From NCBI RefSeq assembly GCF_005233515.1, contig NZ_QFZZ01000012.1:1-64000 (forward strand): a stretch of 64,000 nt of DNA. Reading direction: 5' to 3'. Position 1 is the stretch's first letter. The number at the start of each line of letters is the position of its first letter. The notes beneath the pieces were generated by a model that was not told the DNA's origin, made no database searches, and saw only the letters and a list, made by a program, of their open reading frames with translations. Below, one piece after another: positions 33,772-42,158 of this stretch. A program made the position numbers and the translations under genes. Source of the stretch: Pseudomonas sp. CFBP13508. GTDB taxonomy: Bacteria; Pseudomonadota; Gammaproteobacteria; Pseudomonadales; Pseudomonadaceae.

Positions 33772-35745
33772 TTACGGCGTGACGATATTGAACTGCGGCC
33801 CGAACGTATCCAGGCTGCCCATCAATAATCCGAATTTCTGACCATTGCCCTGCAACTTCACCAGTCCTTTTTGCATCGCTGTCGGGAAGTCCAATTGCTT
33901 CAGGCTGATCTTCTCCAGCGTATCGCGGCTCAGGCTGACCCTCGCATCCGCCGCCGGATTCAAGCCGGCGCGGTGAGTCAGCACGCCGTTGCGCAAGGTC
34001 AGGGTGAAATCCTTTTGCACATCGTCGAACGTCCAGTTCAGCGTCAGGTCATGGGCCACGGCTTTGTCGCTGTCCAGGCGTACCGCGAGGTAGTCGAAGA
34101 ACATTTCCGGACTCATCGCCCGGACCATATCCACCGACACGGTATTGGCTGACTGCGGCGGCACGCCGTTGCGCAGTTCCATCGCACCGGTCAGGTACAT
34201 GTTGCGCCAGGTGGCGTTCTCGCTTTGATAACCCAGTTGTTCCAGCGTCTCGGCCTGCGCCTTGCGTGCGTCGGCGTTGTCCGGATCGGCGAACAGCAAC
34301 TGATTGCCCAACTGCGCGGCCCAGCGGTAGTCCGCGCTGGCCATCGCGCTGCGCATTTTCTCCAGCACCGACGCGGCACCGCCCATGGCCTCGACCGAGC
34401 GTTTCGCCGCATCCACCGGGGGCAGCGGATTGAGGTTGGCCGGGTTGCCGTCGTAGAAACCCATGTAGCGCTGATACACCGCGCGCGTATTGAAACTCAG
34501 CGAGCCGTAATAGCCGCGGGTGTACCACTTCTGATCGAGCGAGCCGGGCAGTTTCTTGATTGCTTCGGCAATTTCCAGCGGCGTCAGGCCCTGGTTGAGC
34601 AAATGCAAGGTGCGGTCGTTGATGAAGGCGTACATGTCGCGCTGATCGGCGAGCAGAGTACGAATGCGCTCGCCGCCCCAGGTCGGCCAGTTGTGTTGGG
34701 CGAACAGCACGTCCGCCTTGTCGCCGTAGCGGGCCAGGCTGTCATCGAGATATTGCGACCAGGCCTTGGCATCACGCACCTGCGCACCGCGCGGGGTGAG
34801 GATGTTGTGCATCATCTGTGTGGCGTTTTCGGCCATGCACAAGGCTTTCAATTCGGGCAGATAGAGGTTCATTTCCGCTGGCGCTTCGGTGCCCGGGGTC
34901 AGCTGGAATTCGACTTGCAGGCCAGCAATGGTGCGAGTTTCCAACGGCTCGGCGATCAGGTCGGTAGGCGCGATCAGCGTGACCGTGCCACCGCTGGGCG
35001 CACTCTTGCCGAGGCCAGCGTCGACCTGACCTTTTTCACTGCGCGGCAACAGGCTGCCGAATTGGTACTGCGCGCGGCGGCTCATGGCGTTGCCGGCCAT
35101 GACGTTCTCGCTCATCACGTGTTCCATGAAGCCGACCGGCGCGTAGACCTTGACCTTGCCGGACTTGACATCGGCCTCGTCGATCACCCCGCGCACGCCG
35201 CCGAAATGATCGACATGGGTGTGGCTGTAGATCACCGCGACGACCGGTTTGCGCGGGCGATGGGCGTAGTACAGATCCAGCGCAGTCCTGGCGGTTTCGG
35301 CCATGGTCAGCGGATCGATAATGATCAGCCCGTCGTCACCTTCGATGATGGTCATGTTGGCCAGGTCGAGACCGCGTACCTGATAGAGCTTGGGGCTGAC
35401 CTCGAACAGACCGGCGTGGGCATTGAGCTGTGCCAGTCGCCACAGGCTTGGATTGACCGATTCTGGCGCCTTGTCTTTGGCGAGGAAATCATAGGCATTG
35501 ACGTTCCAGATGACTTTGCCGGCAGCGTCCTTGATCTGACCCTTGAACGGTGCGATCAGGCCTTTGCTGACGGATTCGAAATCGGTGCGGTCGCTGAACG
35601 GCAGGGTTTGCAGGACGGCTGCGTTGCTTGCGGTGGTTTGCATGCTCGGCGCCACCGCACCGTCAGCAGCGAGCAACGGTTGGCTCAGGCAAGCGGTGAT
35701 CAGGCAGGTCAGCAGGCCGCGCGGGCTCAGGATGAAACGGGGCAT
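33772..35745 (-). CDS. SdsA-type alkylsulfatase (metallo-beta-lactamase fold)
   Basis: A 657-residue exported enzyme. Residues 1-26 form a signal peptide (MPRFILSPRGLLTCLITACL start, LLA end). The metallo-beta-lactamase motif SHTHVDHFGG near residue 174 binds two Zn ions, with further ligands in CMAENATQMMHN near 305 (Glu) and LFAQHNWPTWGG near 350 (His). Residues 370-520 form the helical Alkyl_sulf_dimr dimerisation domain and 530-657 the SCP2-like hydrophobic-substrate domain. It hydrolyses primary alkyl sulfates such as SDS to alcohol and sulfate in the periplasm. Length matches SdsA1. It is convergent with the AraC gene at 32571. Confidence 0.93.
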   Translation of the reverse strand: MPRFILSPRGLLTCLITACLSQPLLAADGAVAPSMQTTASNAAVLQTLPFSDRTDFESVSKGLIAPFKGQIKDAAGKVIWNVNAYDFLAKDKAPESVNPSLWRLAQLNAHAGLFEVSPKLYQVRGLDLANMTIIEGDDGLIIIDPLTMAETARTALDLYYAHRPRKPVVAVIYSHTHVDHFGGVRGVIDEADVKSGKVKVYAPVGFMEHVMSENVMAGNAMSRRAQYQFGSLLPRSEKGQVDAGLGKSAPSGGTVTLIAPTDLIAEPLETRTIAGLQVEFQLTPGTEAPAEMNLYLPELKALCMAENATQMMHNILTPRGAQVRDAKAWSQYLDDSLARYGDKADVLFAQHNWPTWGGERIRTLLADQRDMYAFINDRTLHLLNQGLTPLEIAEAIKKLPGSLDQKWYTRGYYGSLSFNTRAVYQRYMGFYDGNPANLNPLPPVDAAKRSVEAMGGAASVLEKMRSAMASADYRWAAQLGNQLLFADPDNADARKAQAETLEQLGYQSENATWRNMYLTGAMELRNGVPPQSANTVSVDMVRAMSPEMFFDYLAVRLDSDKAVAHDLTLNWTFDDVQKDFTLTLRNGVLTHRAGLNPAADARVSLSRDTLEKISLKQLDFPTAMQKGLVKLQGNGQKFGLLMGSLDTFGPQFNIVTP

Positions 35746-35883
35746 GGGTGTCTCCGGTTTTTTATCGTTATGGCCGAACAGCCAGCAGCGTAGGGCGCGT
35801 CCCGGCGTTGGCGATGATCATCAGCGGACAAAAACCATTCAGGGCCGCTATCCTAGGCCCAGGTTCACTGATCGGGTTTGCCC

Positions 35884-36537
35884 ATGCTTGAGGTTCGCGA
35901 CGTTTTCAAAAGCTATGCCACGCCACAGGGATTGTTGCCGGTGCTGCAAGGCGTTGACCTGACGCTGGAGGCCGGTGGCAGCCTGGCGCTGATGGGCGAA
36001 TCGGGCAGTGGCAAAAGCACGCTGCTGCACCTGGTGGCGGGGCTGGACAAGGTCGACAGCGGCAGCATCCGCAGCGGCGAACATCGCCTGGAAGCCATGA
36101 GCGAAGCGCAACTGGCCAACTGGCGGCGTACGGAAATCGGTCTGGTGTTTCAGCAGTTCAACCTGATCGGCAGCCTGCGCGTGGAAGACAATCTGGCCTT
36201 TCAGGCGCGCCTCGCCGGGCGCCATGAGCCGCGCTGGCAAGCGCATCTGGTGCAGCGCCTGGGTCTGGGCGATCTGCTCTCGCGGTATCCCGAGCAACTC
36301 TCTGGCGGCCAGCAGCAGCGGGTCGCATTGGGCCGAGCATTGGCCTCGCAGCCGAAACTGCTGTTGGCCGATGAACCCACCGGCAGCCTCGATGAAGCGA
36401 CCAGCGATGAAGTGCTGCGGCTGTTGCTCGAATTGCTCGATGACACGCCGACGACTTTGTTGATGGTCACTCACAGTCAGCGCGTTGCGGCGCGTTTGGC
36501 CCAGCGTGTGGTGTTGTCGAACGGGCGGGTTGCCTGA
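35884..36537 (+). CDS. ABC transporter ATP-binding protein (LolD/MacB type, AttE-like)
   Basis: A 217-residue ATPase. Walker A is GESGSGKST near residue 40, the Q-loop is VFQQFNLI near 87, the signature LSGGQQQRVALGRALA near 140, Walker B LLLADEPTGSLD near 160 and the H-loop VTHSQR near 195. It belongs to the subgroup that powers mechanotransmission by FtsX-type permeases, not substrate import. The ATG at 35884 is the natural start (MLEVRDVFKSY). It overlaps the permease gene by 1 nt (TGATG). Confidence 0.93.
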   Translation: MLEVRDVFKSYATPQGLLPVLQGVDLTLEAGGSLALMGESGSGKSTLLHLVAGLDKVDSGSIRSGEHRLEAMSEAQLANWRRTEIGLVFQQFNLIGSLRVEDNLAFQARLAGRHEPRWQAHLVQRLGLGDLLSRYPEQLSGGQQQRVALGRALASQPKLLLADEPTGSLDEATSDEVLRLLLELLDDTPTTLLMVTHSQRVAARLAQRVVLSNGRVA

Positions 36538-39005
36538 TGATCTGGCGGCAAACCCTGCGCGCGCTGCTCAGCCACTGGCGGCGCCATCCCGTGCAGTTTT
36601 TCAGTATGCTGACCGGGCTGTGGCTGGCCACTAGTCTGCTCACTGGCGTCGAGGCGCTGAACAGTCAGGCGCGCGACAGCTACGCGCGGGCCAGCCAGAT
36701 GATCGGCGGCGAACCACAGGCCAGCCTGAGCACGCCGAATGGGGCACTGTTTCCCCAGCGCTGGTTTATCGAGCTGCGCCGTCAGGGCTGGCCGGTGTCA
36801 CCGGTGTTGCAGGGCCGGCTGACGCTCAAGGGCCACGAAGACCAGCGGATTCAGGTGATGGGCATCGAGCCGGTGTCGCTGCCGTCGGATTCCGCGGTAG
36901 CCGGGCAGGCGATGCCGATCGAGCGCATCGTCGAATTTTTCAGCCCGCCGGGCAGCACCTGGATTTCTCCGGACACCCTGCAAATTCTCGGCTTGCGCGA
37001 AGGTGATACAGCGCAAACCGTAAACGGCCAGACCCTGCCGCCGCTGCTCGCGCAGAAGGACATGGCACCGGGGTTGTTGCTGGTCGACATCGGCGTAGCG
37101 CAACGCCTGCTCGAACAACCTGAGCAACTGTCGCGACTGCTGCTGCCCAAGGACTTTCATCAAGAATTACCAGCGAGTTTCACCGATCGCTTGCAGCTCA
37201 AAAGCAGCGGCGAAGAAAACAATCTCGCGCGGCTGACCGAGAGCTTTCATCTCAATCTCGATGCTTTGGGATTTCTCTCGTTTCTGGTCGGCCTGTTCAT
37301 CGTCCACGCTGCCATCGGTCTTGCTCTGGAACAGCGCCGAGGTTTGCTGCGCACGTTGCGTGCCTGTGGCGTCAGTGCACGAATGCTGATCGCGTGTCTG
37401 GTGGTTGAACTGGGTGTGCTGGCGCTGATCGGTGGATTGTTCGGTGTGATCAGCGGCTATTGGCTGGCCAGCGTGCTGCTGCCGGACGTCGCCGCGAGTC
37501 TGCGCGGTCTGTATGGCGCGGAAGTGGCGGGGCAGTTGCGCCTGAGCCCCTGGTGGTGGTTCAGCGGCATCGGTCTGAGCCTGCTTGGCGCCTTGCTGGC
37601 CGGGGCCAACAGTCTGCTGCGGGCGGCGCGCCTGCCGTTGCTGGCGGTGGCTGATCCGCAGGCGTGGCATCAACAGTATTCGCGGTGGTTGCGCCGACAG
37701 GGTTGGCTGGCGACGGCACTGCTTGCGATTGCGCTGGCGGCGCTGATCTGGGGCGACAGCCTGAGCAGCGGCTTCGTGCTCATGGCCGGGTTGTTGCTCG
37801 GTGCCGCGCTGGCCTTGCCGGTGCTGCTCAGCGCGTTGTTGAACCCGTTGCTCGGGCGCAGTCGTTCGGTGCTTGGCCAATGGTTTCTCGCTGATTGCCG
37901 CCAGCAACTGCCGGCCCTGAGTCTGGCGCTGATGGCGCTGTTGTTGGCGCTCGCCGCCAATATCGGCGCCGGCAGCATGACCGCCGGTTTTCGCCAGACC
38001 TTCAACGACTGGCTCGAACAACGCTTGAGCGCCGAGCTGTACATCAACCCGGCCAATCCGGCGCAGGCCCGCGAGATGCACAGTTGGCTCAAGCAGCAGC
38101 CCAACGTGACCGCTGTGCTGCCCAACTGGCAAGTCTCGGTGACGCTGCAAGGCTGGCCGGCCGACGTCTACGGCATCATCGATCACTCGTACTATCGCCA
38201 GCACTGGCCGTTGCTCGACAGCAGTGGCAGCGATCCGTGGGCCAAACTGGCCACGGATGATGCGGTGATGCTCAGCGAACAACTGGCGCGTCGCCTGAAA
38301 GTGAAGCCGGGCGAGCATCTGAACATTCCCACGCCAAACGGCACGTGGTCGCCGCGCATCGTCGGCATCTACGCCGACTACGGCAATCCGAAAGGGCATG
38401 TGCTGATCAGCAGTGAGCACCTGTTGCGCGGCTGGCCGCAACTGACGCCGAACCGATTCAATCTGCGCATCGATCCGCCACAGATTCCGGCGCTGCTCAA
38501 CGCGTTGCAGGCGCGCTTTGAGCTGGACGACAGCCGCATCGTCGATCAGGCGCGGCTCAAGGGCTGGTCGGTGCAAGTGTTCGAACGCACCTTTGCCGCG
38601 ACGGCGGCGTTGAACAGCCTGACCTTGGCCGTGGCTGGCGTGGCGCTGTTCATCAGCCTGCTGACCCAGAGCCAGAGCCGCCTCAGTCAACTCGCACCGC
38701 TGTGGGCGCTGGGCGTGACGCGCAAACAATTGATGCTGCTCAACCTCGGCCAGACCTGGCTGCTCGCCGTATTGACGTTGCTGTTGGCGCTGCCGCTGGG
38801 CATTGCTTTGGCATGGTGCCTGGATGCGGTGATCAATGTGCAGGCATTCGGCTGGCGCTTGCCGTTGCGGGTGTTTCCGTTGCAGTTGTTGCAACTGATG
38901 GGCTTGGCCTTGCTGGCGACTCTGTTGGCCTCGGCATGGCCCCTGTATTCGTTGTACCGCACGCAACCAGCGGATCTGCTGAGGACGTTTGCCCATGAGG
39001 ACTAA
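36537..39005 (+). CDS. Fused FtsX-type ABC permease (AttF/AttG-like)
   Basis: An 822-residue membrane protein with two FtsX halves. TM1 lies at about residues 18-35; a periplasmic MacB-like domain follows to about 235; three helices at 245-390; a linker pair at 395-450; a second MacB-like domain at about 475-690 (AELYINPANPAQAREMHSWLKQQP); and three final helices at 690-815. With the ATPase and lipoprotein it resembles the AttEFGH set of Agrobacterium, with AttF and AttG joined in one chain. It should move lipids or lipoproteins out of the inner membrane, but the cargo is unknown. It overlaps the lipoprotein gene by 11 nt. Confidence 0.88.
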   Translation: MIWRQTLRALLSHWRRHPVQFFSMLTGLWLATSLLTGVEALNSQARDSYARASQMIGGEPQASLSTPNGALFPQRWFIELRRQGWPVSPVLQGRLTLKGHEDQRIQVMGIEPVSLPSDSAVAGQAMPIERIVEFFSPPGSTWISPDTLQILGLREGDTAQTVNGQTLPPLLAQKDMAPGLLLVDIGVAQRLLEQPEQLSRLLLPKDFHQELPASFTDRLQLKSSGEENNLARLTESFHLNLDALGFLSFLVGLFIVHAAIGLALEQRRGLLRTLRACGVSARMLIACLVVELGVLALIGGLFGVISGYWLASVLLPDVAASLRGLYGAEVAGQLRLSPWWWFSGIGLSLLGALLAGANSLLRAARLPLLAVADPQAWHQQYSRWLRRQGWLATALLAIALAALIWGDSLSSGFVLMAGLLLGAALALPVLLSALLNPLLGRSRSVLGQWFLADCRQQLPALSLALMALLLALAANIGAGSMTAGFRQTFNDWLEQRLSAELYINPANPAQAREMHSWLKQQPNVTAVLPNWQVSVTLQGWPADVYGIIDHSYYRQHWPLLDSSGSDPWAKLATDDAVMLSEQLARRLKVKPGEHLNIPTPNGTWSPRIVGIYADYGNPKGHVLISSEHLLRGWPQLTPNRFNLRIDPPQIPALLNALQARFELDDSRIVDQARLKGWSVQVFERTFAATAALNSLTLAVAGVALFISLLTQSQSRLSQLAPLWALGVTRKQLMLLNLGQTWLLAVLTLLLALPLGIALAWCLDAVINVQAFGWRLPLRVFPLQLLQLMGLALLATLLASAWPLYSLYRTQPADLLRTFAHED

Positions 39006-40062
39006 ATGGGTCGTGCTGATGATTGCGCTGCTGCTCGGTGGCTGCGATCAGCCTGCACCCGAGGAGAAGGGTTTTGCCGGCATGGGCGATCAGGCGCAAT
39101 CCTTCACCCCGGTGGTGCCCGGTCGGGTATTCAGCTTCCCGGCCGATCATGGCGCGCATGATGGTTTTCGCATCGAGTGGTGGTACGTCACCGCCAACCT
39201 CAAGGATCAGCAGGACAATGATTTCGGTGTGCAATGGACGCTGTTCCGCAGCGCCCTGAAACCGCTCGCCGAGCAGGCCGGCTGGGGCAATCAGACGATC
39301 TGGCTGGGCCACGCGGCGGTCACTTCGCCCTCGGTGCACCACGCCGCCGAGCGCTACGCCCGGGGCGGAGTAGGCCAGGCCGGCGTGCGCCTGGCGCCGT
39401 TCGAAGCGTGGATCGATGACTGGATGTTTGCCAGTCAGGCGCAGGATCCGTTGCGCGATATGCAACTCAGTGCTCGTGACAAGAATTTCGCTTATCAACT
39501 GCGCCTCACCTCCAGCCGCCCGCTGGTGCTGCAGGGCGACCAGGGTTTCAGCCAGAAATCCGAAGAAGGCCAGGCTTCGTATTACTACAGTCAGCCGTTC
39601 TTCCAGGCCAGCGGTACGCTGCAGATCGACGGTCAGACCTATACCGTCAGCGGCCCGGCGTGGCTCGATCGCGAGTGGAGCAGTCAGCCACTCACCGCCA
39701 ATCAGACGGGCTGGGACTGGTTCTCGCTGCATCTGGACAGCGGCGAACATGTGATGCTTTACCGCATGCGGCAGAAGGACGGCGCGCCTTATCTGACCGG
39801 CACCTGGATCGCCGCTGACGGGAAGATTCAGACATTGCACAGCGAGCAGATCAGCCTCGTTCCTCAGGATACGGCCAAGGTGGCTGATCGACCGATGCCG
39901 GTGAAATGGTCGATCCGCATTCCCGACAAGAAACTCGATATCAGCGTTGATGCGCTCAATCGCAATGCGTGGATGGATTTGCGTATTCCTTACTGGGAAG
40001 GTCCGGTGAAGATTGATGGCAGCCATCCTGGCCAGGGCTATCTGGAAATGACCGGGTATTAA
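38995..40062 (+). CDS. AttH/CrtC-like lipocalin-fold lipoprotein
   Basis: A 355-residue protein of the 'predicted secreted hydrolase' group (COG5621; AttH, CrtC-like lipocalin domains). The signal MRTKWVVLMIALLLGGC has lipobox LGGC, so it is lipid-anchored. Motifs are FRIEWWYVTANLKDQQDNDFGVQWTLFRS near residue 60, ARGGVGQAGVRLAPFEAWIDDW near 125, GPAWLDREWSSQPL near 220 and GWDWFSLHLDSGEHVMLYR near 240. The ATG at 38995 is chosen because it starts the signal peptide. Carotenoid hydration is unlikely here; it is the periplasmic partner of the ABC pair before it. Confidence 0.87.
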   Translation: MRTKWVVLMIALLLGGCDQPAPEEKGFAGMGDQAQSFTPVVPGRVFSFPADHGAHDGFRIEWWYVTANLKDQQDNDFGVQWTLFRSALKPLAEQAGWGNQTIWLGHAAVTSPSVHHAAERYARGGVGQAGVRLAPFEAWIDDWMFASQAQDPLRDMQLSARDKNFAYQLRLTSSRPLVLQGDQGFSQKSEEGQASYYYSQPFFQASGTLQIDGQTYTVSGPAWLDREWSSQPLTANQTGWDWFSLHLDSGEHVMLYRMRQKDGAPYLTGTWIAADGKIQTLHSEQISLVPQDTAKVADRPMPVKWSIRIPDKKLDISVDALNRNAWMDLRIPYWEGPVKIDGSHPGQGYLEMTGY

Positions 40063-40709
40063 CTGCGGCACCGCTTTCTTCCCTGTGGGAGCGAGCCTGC
40101 TCGCGAAGGCTTTTTGTCAGGCGATGATTTGTTCTGGTTGGCCGGGTACATATCCGTTGCTGCGGTAACGGCGGCTTAGGGTTTCGCCCTTACGGCGACT
40201 TACTTTTTTACAAGCGCCAAAAAAAGTAAGCAAAAAACGCTAGCTCCTGCGTTCGGCCCTCGCAGGCTCGGGTTCCTTCGCTCCGGGACTGATCCGGGCG
40301 CAGCGGCTCCGGTTTGCTTCGCTGCACCTCCTTCCGCTGTGTCTGGCTGCGCCAGACGGTCGCTGCGCTCCCACGCCCGGCTCAATCCCTCCGCTCAGCC
40401 TTCCGACGTCGCCGGTGGATCTAGATCAAAAGCAGGCGAGCTGAAACTCGACCCAAGGGCGAATGCTCATCGTGTAGGAGCTGCCGAAGGCTGCGATCTT
40501 TTGATCTTGATCTTGATCTTGATCTTGTAGGAGTGAGCCTGCTCGCGATGGCTATCTCAAAAAAAACGATGAATAGCAGGTTTACCCGATCCCTGTGGGA
40601 GCTGGCTTGCCAGCGATGGCGTCAGCAAGGTCGCCACTAATCAAACCGCTCGGAACTCTCCCTTCGCCAATACGCTCTACCCAGAAACCCGCCATTTTCG
40701 GACTCACCC
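40063..40709. repeat. Composite repeat region without genes
   Basis: This 647-bp gap holds, in order: a single REP arm (40084-40107); a roughly 280-bp GC-rich block (about 40150-40430) containing ACTTACTTTTTTACAAGCGCC and its partial inverse AAAAAAAGTAAGC, of a kind often seen scattered in Pseudomonas intergenic DNA; a single GTAGGAGCTGCC arm (40473-40506); a GATCTT hexamer repeated four times (40503-40526); a REP variant (40527-40550); and a diverged REP-like GTGGGAGCTGGCTTGCCAGCG (40593-40619). No coding frame is convincing. It is a hot spot where several repeat families have accumulated. Confidence 0.7.
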
Positions 40710-40952
40710 ATGAGCGACGACGTGCAACTCCCAGACCTCAACACCTGGCAACGCCTGTTCGACGATCAGACCCTTTGGCAGCAATCGCCCGACGCTCACT
40801 ATTTCGATCTGCAGCGCATCGCCGACGACCTGCTCGGCCAAGGCGCGATCGATCTTGAGCAATGGCAGTTGCTACGCGCCAAGGCCGACGATTTGCACAA
40901 GCAAACGCCTGAGGTCAACGTCGCCCGCGAACTTGACGATCCCGAAGCCTGA
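40710..40952 (+). CDS. Small conserved-looking acidic protein
   Basis: An 80-residue soluble, acidic, mainly helical protein with no recognised domain. Trp residues are spaced through it (W13, W23 and W52), and the C-terminus is ELDDPEA. Codon use and third-position GC match nearby genes and the ATG is at a natural position, so it is probably real. It ends 11 nt before the next small gene, with which it should form an operon. Function unknown. Confidence 0.7.
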   Translation: MSDDVQLPDLNTWQRLFDDQTLWQQSPDAHYFDLQRIADDLLGQGAIDLEQWQLLRAKADDLHKQTPEVNVARELDDPEA

Positions 40953-40963
40953 GGACTACCGCC

Positions 40964-41164
40964 GTGAATACAACCGTCAATCAGAACGACAACCCCGACG
41001 AACCGCGCCCGGCCGGCGAAACCGAGCGCGACAACGACGCCCTGCGCCCGACCGATCCCAAGCAGCGGCAGGACAGCGGCAAAGGCACCGCAAGCGGCGA
41101 ATCCACCGCCCAGGAAACCGCCAAGCCACATACCCGCGGCCCACAAACCCAAGTCAAGCCCTGA
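40964..41164 (+). CDS. Small disordered hydrophilic protein
   Basis: A 66-residue protein starting at GTG 40964, with GAGGA 8 nt before it. The composition is almost entirely polar (Asn, Asp, Glu, Arg, Thr, Gly, Pro), without hydrophobic clusters, so it should be intrinsically disordered, like small stress-linked hydrophilins. It is 11 nt after the previous gene. Function unknown. Confidence 0.6.
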   Translation: MNTTVNQNDNPDEPRPAGETERDNDALRPTDPKQRQDSGKGTASGESTAQETAKPHTRGPQTQVKP

Positions 41165-41244
41165 ACAGCGTCTATGCTCACTGGCACGCCCGCTGCTGTA
41201 GTTGCTTCGGCGGCGGGCGTCGCCATTTCATCACAGGGAAAGTA

Positions 41245-41835
41245 ATGCATATGAAGCTCGACGCTCTGGCCAAGGCCATCACTCTCGCTACGCTGCTTTC
41301 TGCCGCCAGTTTCGGCGCTTTGGCTGCCGATATTCCGTTATCCGCCGCCGTTGAGGCCGATTCCGTTACCACCAAAGTGCTCGCCGTCGATCCGGCCAAT
41401 CACCAGGTCGTGCTGGAAGGCCCCGAGGGTCGTCAGGTCCACGTTCAGCTCAGCGACAAAGCGAAAAACCTCGCCAATCTCAAGGTGGGCGATTTGGTAA
41501 AGATTGAGGTACAGCGGTCTGTCGCCGCTTATCTCGACACCGATGTGGATAAAGGTCTGCCAGGCACCACCGAACGCACCGGCGAACTGCGCAAGGCGCC
41601 GGGCAGCGACAACCCGGGCGGTGAGGCCTATCGGCAGGTTCAGGTGCAACTGAAAATCACCAAAATTGATTTGAAGACCAATCAGGTAACCCTCGAAAAC
41701 CCGTCCGGACAATCGAAGACGCTCGATGTGAAGAAGCCGGAGATTCAAGCCAAATTGAAAGATTTGAAAGTAGGGCAGAGCGTTATTGTCACTTACACCG
41801 ATATCCTGAAAGTGACTAGTCAGCACGATAGTTGA
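41245..41835 (+). CDS. Exported protein with two repeated beta modules
   Basis: A 196-residue protein. A signal peptide lies at residues 1-30 (KLDALAKAITLATLLSAASFGALA). The mature part has two similar units: VTTKVLAVDPANHQVVLEGPEGRQVHV...NLKVGDLVKIEV (about 40-90) and VQLKITKIDLKTNQVTLENPSGQSKTLDV...DLKVGQSVIVTY (about 135-190). Both look like small beta barrels of the kind found in copper-binding or DUF5666-like proteins. The ATG at 41245 follows AGGGAAAGTA; a second ATG two codons later is also possible. It is probably periplasmic; its role is unknown. Confidence 0.75.
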   Translation: MHMKLDALAKAITLATLLSAASFGALAADIPLSAAVEADSVTTKVLAVDPANHQVVLEGPEGRQVHVQLSDKAKNLANLKVGDLVKIEVQRSVAAYLDTDVDKGLPGTTERTGELRKAPGSDNPGGEAYRQVQVQLKITKIDLKTNQVTLENPSGQSKTLDVKKPEIQAKLKDLKVGQSVIVTYTDILKVTSQHDS

Positions 41836-41845
41836 GTAATCGCTC

Positions 41846-41900
41846 TACAAGTTGATTGTTCTTGTACAACTTTAGGTATGAGAACAATCATATAAATGTT
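41846..41900 (+). promoter_or_regulatory. Set of mutually exclusive hairpins after the exported protein gene
   Basis: Three alternative stems share the same bases: TACAAG (41846-41851) with CTTGTA (41861-41866); AAGTTG (41849-41854) with CAACTT (41867-41872); and GATTGTTCT (41854-41862) with AGAACAATC (41881-41889). The last is followed after ten bases by a T-run in ATGTTTTTTG. The simplest reading is a terminator for the gene ending at 41835; the competing stems also resemble an attenuator. Confidence 0.5.
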
Positions 41901-42008
41901 TTTTGTCGGACAATTCTCGGGGAAAATCGATAAACACAGTTTTTAACTTTTCAGTTCAAAAATTTCATCTTTCTACCTGACGACATATGCATTGGATTGA
42001 ATTAAAAT

Positions 42009-42150
42009 CCTCCGCGTTCGCCCAGTGTCAGGGCTCTTTACCGGTGCAAGGATTGCCAGGCCGTAACACTGGGCGAACTCCACCACCGTGACAGATGTAT
42101 GCAAAATCAAAATACAAAAAAGGGCGACTTTGAAGTCGCTCTTTTTTATT
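42009..42150 (+). ncRNA. Candidate small RNA with a 13-bp closing stem
   Basis: GTTCGCCCAGTGT (42016-42028) and ACACTGGGCGAAC (42066-42078) form a perfect 13-bp stem that encloses 37 nt. Within the loop GCAAGGATTGC can form a mini-hairpin with GGA at its tip. A -10-like TAAAAT (42003-42008) lies just upstream, and a strong terminator (42116-42148) closes the unit. No open frame with a ribosome site fits the segment. It could be an sRNA of roughly 130 nt. It matches no small RNA I can name. The stem could also be a transposition or integration footprint. Confidence 0.45.
42116..42148. terminator. Strong bidirectional intrinsic terminator
   Basis: GGGCGACTT pairs with AAGTCGCTC around a 2-nt TG (the effective loop is larger), flanked by six A on the left and six T on the right. 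It can end transcripts from both strands: the candidate sRNA on the plus strand and the glycosyltransferase gene at 42159-43001 on the minus strand. Confidence 0.85.
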
Positions 42151-42158
42151 GTTTTCGA

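Noticed and set aside
37167..38996. A 609-codon open frame on the minus strand
   Set aside because: It is antisense to the ABC permease gene, Gln/Arg-rich and without motifs, so it is a shadow of the real gene.
40150..40430. A coding frame or tRNA-like structure in the GC-rich block
   Set aside because: Open frames there lack ribosome sites and the folding does not give a cloverleaf. It is better explained as a dispersed intergenic repeat.
42016..42078. Integron attC site, suggested by GTTCGCC and GGCGAAC ends
   Set aside because: The core sites should read RYYYAAC at the left and GTTRRRY at the right; here they are in the reverse arrangement with wrong bases. There is no integrase or cassette nearby.
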